Shown here: in pieces, positions 60,438 through 64,000 of the stretch
Position numbering within the stretch: position 1 is the stretch's first letter
How the letters are laid out: every line of letters begins with the position of its first letter
Source: Streptomyces caniscabiei
Lineage (GTDB): Bacteria; Actinomycetota; Actinomycetes; Streptomycetales; Streptomycetaceae
Reading direction: 5' to 3'
Assembly (NCBI RefSeq): GCF_014930365.1
Contig: NZ_JABXWI010000020.1
Coordinates: forward strand, 62,001-126,000
Length of the DNA stretch: 64,000 nucleotides
Position numbers and translations under genes: made by a program
Notes under the pieces: model-generated
Database searches by the model: none
Told to the model about the DNA's origin: nothing
What the model saw: the letters and a program-made list of their open reading frames with translations, nothing else

Positions 60438-61514
60438 ATGGACGACAGGACAGGACACCGCACCGTGCCCGAGACCGCCGCCGGCATCGCCCGCCGCCCC
60501 GAGAACCGCTACGGCAACCGTCCCACGATGAAGGACGTCGCCGCCCGGGCCGGAGTGGGTCTGAAGACGGTCTCCCGGGTGGTGAACGGCGAGCCGGGCG
60601 TCACCCCGGACACCGAGCGCCGTGTCCAGGAGGCGATCGAGGCGCTCGGTTTCCGGCGCAACGACAGCGCGCGGGTGCTGCGCAAGGGCCGTACGGCGAG
60701 CATCGGCCTGGTCCTGGAGGACCTCGCCGACCCGTTCTACGGCCCGCTCAGCCGGGCGGTGGAGGAGGTCTCCCGCGCCCACGGCTCACTGCTGATCAAC
60801 GGCTCCAGCGCGGAGGACCCGGACCGCGAGCAGGAGTTGGCGCTGGCGCTGTGCGCCCGCCGCGTGGACGGGCTGGTGATCATTCCGGCCGGTGACGACC
60901 ACCGGTATCTGGAGCCCGAGATCAGGGCGGGCATCGCCACGGTGTTCGTGGACCGTCCCGCCGGACGGATCGACGCCGACGTGGTGCTCTCGGACAGCTT
61001 CGGCGGAGCCCGTGACGGTGTCGCCCACCTCATCGCCCACGGCCACCGCCGGATCGGCTTCATCGGCGACATGCCCCGCATCCATACCGCCGCCGAGCGG
61101 CTGCGCGGCTACCGGGCGGCCATGGAGGACGCGGGCATACCCGTCGAGGGCGCGTGGATGTCGCTGGGCGTCACCGATCCGGAGCGGGTGCGCAGGGCGG
61201 CCGAGGAGATGCTGTCCGGCCCGTCGCCCGTCACCGCGGTCTTCGCGGGCAACAACCGGGTGACGGTCACGGTCGTACGGGTCCTCGCCGAGCACACCCG
61301 TCCGGTCGCCCTCGTCGGTTTCGACGACTTCGAGCTGGCCGATCTGCTGCGGCCGGGCATCACCGTCGTCGCCCAGGACCCCGCCCGGCTCGGCCGCACC
61401 GCCGCCGAACGCCTCTTCCAGCAGTTGGACGGCTCCCTCGTCACCCCCGAGCGCATCGAGCTGCCGACCCGGCTGATCGCCCGCGGCTCGGGCGAACTCC
61501 CGCCCGCGGACTGA
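60438..61514 (+). CDS. LacI-family transcriptional regulator
   Basis: 358 residues. LacI helix-turn-helix with hinge (PTMKDVAARAGVGLKTVSRVVNGEP) at about 29-53, then a periplasmic-binding-like domain (IGLVLEDLADPFYGPLSRAVEE). It probably controls itself and the ROK kinase through the palindrome at 60297. A GACCCC/GACCAC hexamer tract (60398-60430) ends just before the start. A GTG at 60465 is a second candidate start. Confidence 0.92.
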   Translation: MDDRTGHRTVPETAAGIARRPENRYGNRPTMKDVAARAGVGLKTVSRVVNGEPGVTPDTERRVQEAIEALGFRRNDSARVLRKGRTASIGLVLEDLADPFYGPLSRAVEEVSRAHGSLLINGSSAEDPDREQELALALCARRVDGLVIIPAGDDHRYLEPEIRAGIATVFVDRPAGRIDADVVLSDSFGGARDGVAHLIAHGHRRIGFIGDMPRIHTAAERLRGYRAAMEDAGIPVEGAWMSLGVTDPERVRRAAEEMLSGPSPVTAVFAGNNRVTVTVVRVLAEHTRPVALVGFDDFELADLLRPGITVVAQDPARLGRTAAERLFQQLDGSLVTPERIELPTRLIARGSGELPPAD

Positions 61515-61517
61515 CCC

Positions 61518-62297
61518 TTGGACGCCCCCGACCCCCGTACCCTCGAAGCCCTCGGCCTGGCCGTCGCACCGCGCGAGGACCCGCTGAGCTACCCCGGCGC
61601 GTGGCCCTCCGAGTCCGCGCTCCTGGACGGCAACCGGCTGCTGCCGCTGGACACGCTCGTCTTCGAGGACCGCCGGCCCGTGCTCTCCGTCGGCTCCAAC
61701 GCCTGCCCGGCGCAGCTGGTCCACAAGATGGCGGAGCGCGGCGTGGAGTGCCGGATCCCCATGGTCAGGGCCAGGGTCACGGGCATCGGGATCGGCGTCT
61801 CCGCCCATGTGAGCCTGCTCGGCTATCTTTCGGCGTCGCCGTACCACTCCCCCGGCTCCACCGCCGACCTGTTCCTCACCTGGCTCGACGAGGCCCAACT
61901 CGCCGTGGTCGACGCCAGCGAGGGCGTCGACTCGCCGACCGGCAACTTCCAGCGGGCCGCCCTGCCGGCCGCCGACTTCCCCGTCGAGCTGGAGTCGGGC
62001 CAGGTCCTCGACCACGCCTGGATCTACGTCAACCGCTGGGGCGTACTGCGCGACGGCGGACCTGACCCTCGCCCCCACCCTGGCCGTCAGCGCCCGCTGC
62101 TCACCGAACTACTCGCCGCGTCCGCCGAGTTGCGTGAACTGTTCGGCACCACGCCCGACGAGTTCTCCGCCCGGGCACGCGGCAACCGGGAACTGTGCGC
62201 CCGGGGCAGGGAGTTGTTCGCCGCGCGGCGGTGGACGACGGTGTCGGGGCTGGAACAGTACGTACGGCCGCATCCGGGGGCCCGGGGCCGGCCGTGA
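61518..62297 (+). CDS. Unrecognised conserved protein (possible GGCT-like fold)
   Basis: 259 residues, cytosolic. The segment VLSVGSNACPAQLVHKM recalls the SNxxP region of gamma-glutamylcyclotransferase-like folds, but I am not confident. It starts at TTG 3 bp after the LacI stop, so it is co-transcribed and probably coupled. Third-position GC bias is strong and the frame is open over its whole length. No function is assigned. Confidence 0.65.
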   Translation: MDAPDPRTLEALGLAVAPREDPLSYPGAWPSESALLDGNRLLPLDTLVFEDRRPVLSVGSNACPAQLVHKMAERGVECRIPMVRARVTGIGIGVSAHVSLLGYLSASPYHSPGSTADLFLTWLDEAQLAVVDASEGVDSPTGNFQRAALPAADFPVELESGQVLDHAWIYVNRWGVLRDGGPDPRPHPGRQRPLLTELLAASAELRELFGTTPDEFSARARGNRELCARGRELFAARRWTTVSGLEQYVRPHPGARGRP

Positions 62298-62322
62298 CGC
62301 CGGGCCCCGTCCTCAACAGTCC

Positions 62323-64000
62323 TCAGCAGACGGGCAGGCCGGGCACCGGGGCGTCGTTGTCGCCGCCCTGGATGTAGACGTCGCTGACGTAGACGTCGGT
62401 GTTGCCGCTGTCGTCGTCGGTCTTGGCCCACCAGACGTTGGTCCACTCGCCGGAGGTCTCGCGGCGGCCCAGATTCGCCTGGCAGTAGAAGTAGTTGGTG
62501 CCCTGGTTGAGGACGCCGACCTCGGTGCCCGCGGCCGTGTAGGACTTGGCGGTGGTCCAGACGGTGCAGTTGTACTTGCCGCCGCCGATGGGGTGGCAGA
62601 CCGGTTCCTCGGTGGTCCCGCCCCCGGTCGTGCCCCCGCCGGTGGTGGTGCCGCCCGAGGTGTCGGAGCCTCCGGTGCCGCCGCCGGTGGTGCCGCCGCT
62701 CGCGTTCTTCGACGGCGTGGCGGAGGCCTCGGGCTGCTTCTCGTCGTCCTTCTCGTCCTTCTCGGTCCGCTCGCTGGGGCTCGCGGACTTCTTGTCGTCC
62801 TTCTCCTTCGGGGAGGAGCCGTCGGTGAGGTCGACCGTGCCCCGGCTGCGGCCCGGTGAGGGCGTGCCGCCGCTCGACCCGTCGTCGGCGGAGGACCGGG
62901 CACCCGTCTGCTTGCCGTCGTCGCCGTTCAGCAGGGCGACCGTGACGCCCGTGGCCGCGAGCACGACGGTGACGGCCACGGCGGCGAGCAGGGCGCGGCC
63001 CTTGCGCGGACGCCGACCGCCGGTCGAGGACACGGTGGTGGCGGCGCCGGAGGCGGGTACGACGGGCGGCTGCGGGGCGGCCGCGCCGAGCCCGCCGACC
63101 GCCGCGGACGCCCCCGTACCGGGCCCCGGGAGCGGCTGCGGCGGCCCGAAACCGGGGGTCGCGCCCGTTCCGCCGAACGCGGCCCCCGCGCCCGTGCCGT
63201 CGAGGCCTCCGCCCGCCGTCGCCGGCCCGAAGCCGGGCGGCACCGAGGGAAGGCTTCGCTCGGTCTCCGCCCTCGGCTGCGGTGCCGGACCGCCCGCCGT
63301 CGCCGTCGTCGGGGAGCCGAGCGGGTCCCCGGCGGCCACGGCCTCCAGCAGTTCGCGGGCCCGGTCCGCGTCCGGACGGAACTCCGGGCGCTTGTCCATC
63401 AGTTGCCTCAGGACCGGCCCGAGGGGCCCCGCCCGCCGCGGTTCGGGCAGCGCGTCGCTCACGATCGCGGTGAGCGTGGACCAGGTGGACGTACGCCGGA
63501 ACGGGGACGAGCCCTCCACGGCCGCGTACAGGGTGGCGCCAAGGGCCCAGACGTCGGAGGAGGGGCCGGGGTCGTTGCCCTGGGCGCGTTCGGGGGCCAG
63601 GTAGTCGAGGGAGCCGACGAGTTCGCCGCTGCGGGTGAGGTGGGTGGCGGAGCCGTCGCCCGGGTTCTCCATGGTGGCGATGCCGAAGTCGGTGAGGACG
63701 ACGCGGCCCGAGCGGTCCAGCAGGATGTTGCCGGGCTTGACGTCGCGGTGCAGCACACCGACCCGGTGGGCGGCGGCGAGGGCGTCCATCACCTTGGCGC
63801 CGATCGCGGCGGCCTCGCGCGGGTCGAGCAGGCCCCGGTCGTTCAGCACGTCGTCCAGGGACGGGCCGTCGACCAGCTCCATGACGATCAGCGGGCGCCC
63901 GTCGACCTCGGCCACGTCGTGCACGGCGACGACCCCGGGGTGCCGTACGCGGGCGGCGGCCCGGGCCTCGCGCTGCATGCGCAGCCCCAGGTCCGCCAGT
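62323..64000 (-). CDS. Membrane Ser/Thr protein kinase, 5' partial
   Basis: The frame runs off the right edge, so the Gly-rich loop and the VAIK lysine are missing. The visible part has the catalytic loop HRDVKPGN, DFGIATME and APERAQG, then a Pro/Gly-rich linker and one helix (ALLAAVAVTVVLAATGVTVALL). The extracytoplasmic end is a Gly/Thr-rich stalk and a small domain with four Cys (CHPIGGGKYNC, YFYCQANLG, LPVC), probably a sensor domain with two disulfides. It belongs to the PASTA-less PknB-like kinases. Confidence 0.92.
   Translation of the reverse strand, partial: LADLGLRMQREARAAARVRHPGVVAVHDVAEVDGRPLIVMELVDGPSLDDVLNDRGLLDPREAAAIGAKVMDALAAAHRVGVLHRDVKPGNILLDRSGRVVLTDFGIATMENPGDGSATHLTRSGELVGSLDYLAPERAQGNDPGPSSDVWALGATLYAAVEGSSPFRRTSTWSTLTAIVSDALPEPRRAGPLGPVLRQLMDKRPEFRPDADRARELLEAVAAGDPLGSPTTATAGGPAPQPRAETERSLPSVPPGFGPATAGGGLDGTGAGAAFGGTGATPGFGPPQPLPGPGTGASAAVGGLGAAAPQPPVVPASGAATTVSSTGGRRPRKGRALLAAVAVTVVLAATGVTVALLNGDDGKQTGARSSADDGSSGGTPSPGRSRGTVDLTDGSSPKEKDDKKSASPSERTEKDEKDDEKQPEASATPSKNASGGTTGGGTGGSDTSGGTTTGGGTTGGGTTEEPVCHPIGGGKYNCTVWTTAKSYTAAGTEVGVLNQGTNYFYCQANLGRRETSGEWTNVWWAKTDDDSGNTDVYVSDVYIQGGDNDAPVPGLPVC

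Overview
The window is chromosomal DNA of a Streptomyces-type actinomycete. It is very GC-rich throughout, uses GTG and TTG starts freely, has several leaderless promoters (a -10 box 6-7 nt before the start codon), and carries typical Streptomyces families such as mycothiol- and F420/deazaflavin-dependent enzymes, an Rv1733c-like membrane protein and a TerD protein. I see no rRNA, tRNA, CRISPR array, prophage or intact insertion sequence. Most of it looks like ordinary core or near-core chromosome with some accessory insertions.

Layout. 0-13.6 kb: a hotdog thioesterase (cut by the window edge), a giant kinase/M23-like/aminotransferase fusion, a Nudix hydrolase, apolipoprotein N-acyltransferase, an O-antigen-ligase-like protein, a PH-like membrane protein, a MurI-like racemase, an HpnB-like glycosyltransferase, a double TerD protein, a Tyr/Pro/Gln-rich small protein, a MOSC protein and an Rv1733c-like protein. 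13.7-24.4 kb: a beta-helix/AAA+ fusion, a secreted peptidase with a TTA codon, a membrane protein with a lipase-like end, a DeoR regulator, a Cds1-like PLP enzyme and an anti-sigma-type ATPase. 24.4-26.8 kb: a plant-like class II ketol-acid reductoisomerase facing an IlvY-type LysR regulator across an operator that overlaps a leaderless promoter. 27-31.2 kb: a YfhO / polyprenyl-phosphate glycosyltransferase / GtrA operon that looks like a complete cell-envelope glycosylation module. 31.2-42 kb: ROK regulator, AlkB, RlmG, AraC, an amino-sugar block (aldolase, SIS protein, DeoR), a double AsnC regulator, and an Nramp-like transporter overlapping an amidase.

42-45.5 kb is a copper block: a secreted His-rich protein and CopA, divergent across two perfect CsoR-type palindromes. 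45.8-46.8 kb holds a broken beta-propeller gene interrupted by a 358-bp element with an 8-bp target duplication; removing the element restores the reading frame. 47.3-50 kb: an MFS transporter, then a two-gene graspetide-type RiPP locus (63-aa precursor plus ATP-grasp ligase) with a structured leader and a strong terminator, but without the methyltransferase usually found with this family. 50-64 kb: mycothiol-dependent enzyme, two-component system, TetR/Ddn-like pair with duplicated operators, geranylgeranyl-reductase-like flavoenzyme, M20 dipeptidase, a TmrB-Nudix fusion, a small secreted protein, a ROK sugar kinase facing a LacI regulator, an unrecognised protein, and a membrane Ser/Thr kinase cut by the right edge.

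The most notable systems are the methyltransferase-less graspetide locus, the plant-like reductoisomerase/IlvY pair, the three-gene glycosylation operon, the MITE-like insertion and the TmrB-Nudix fusion.
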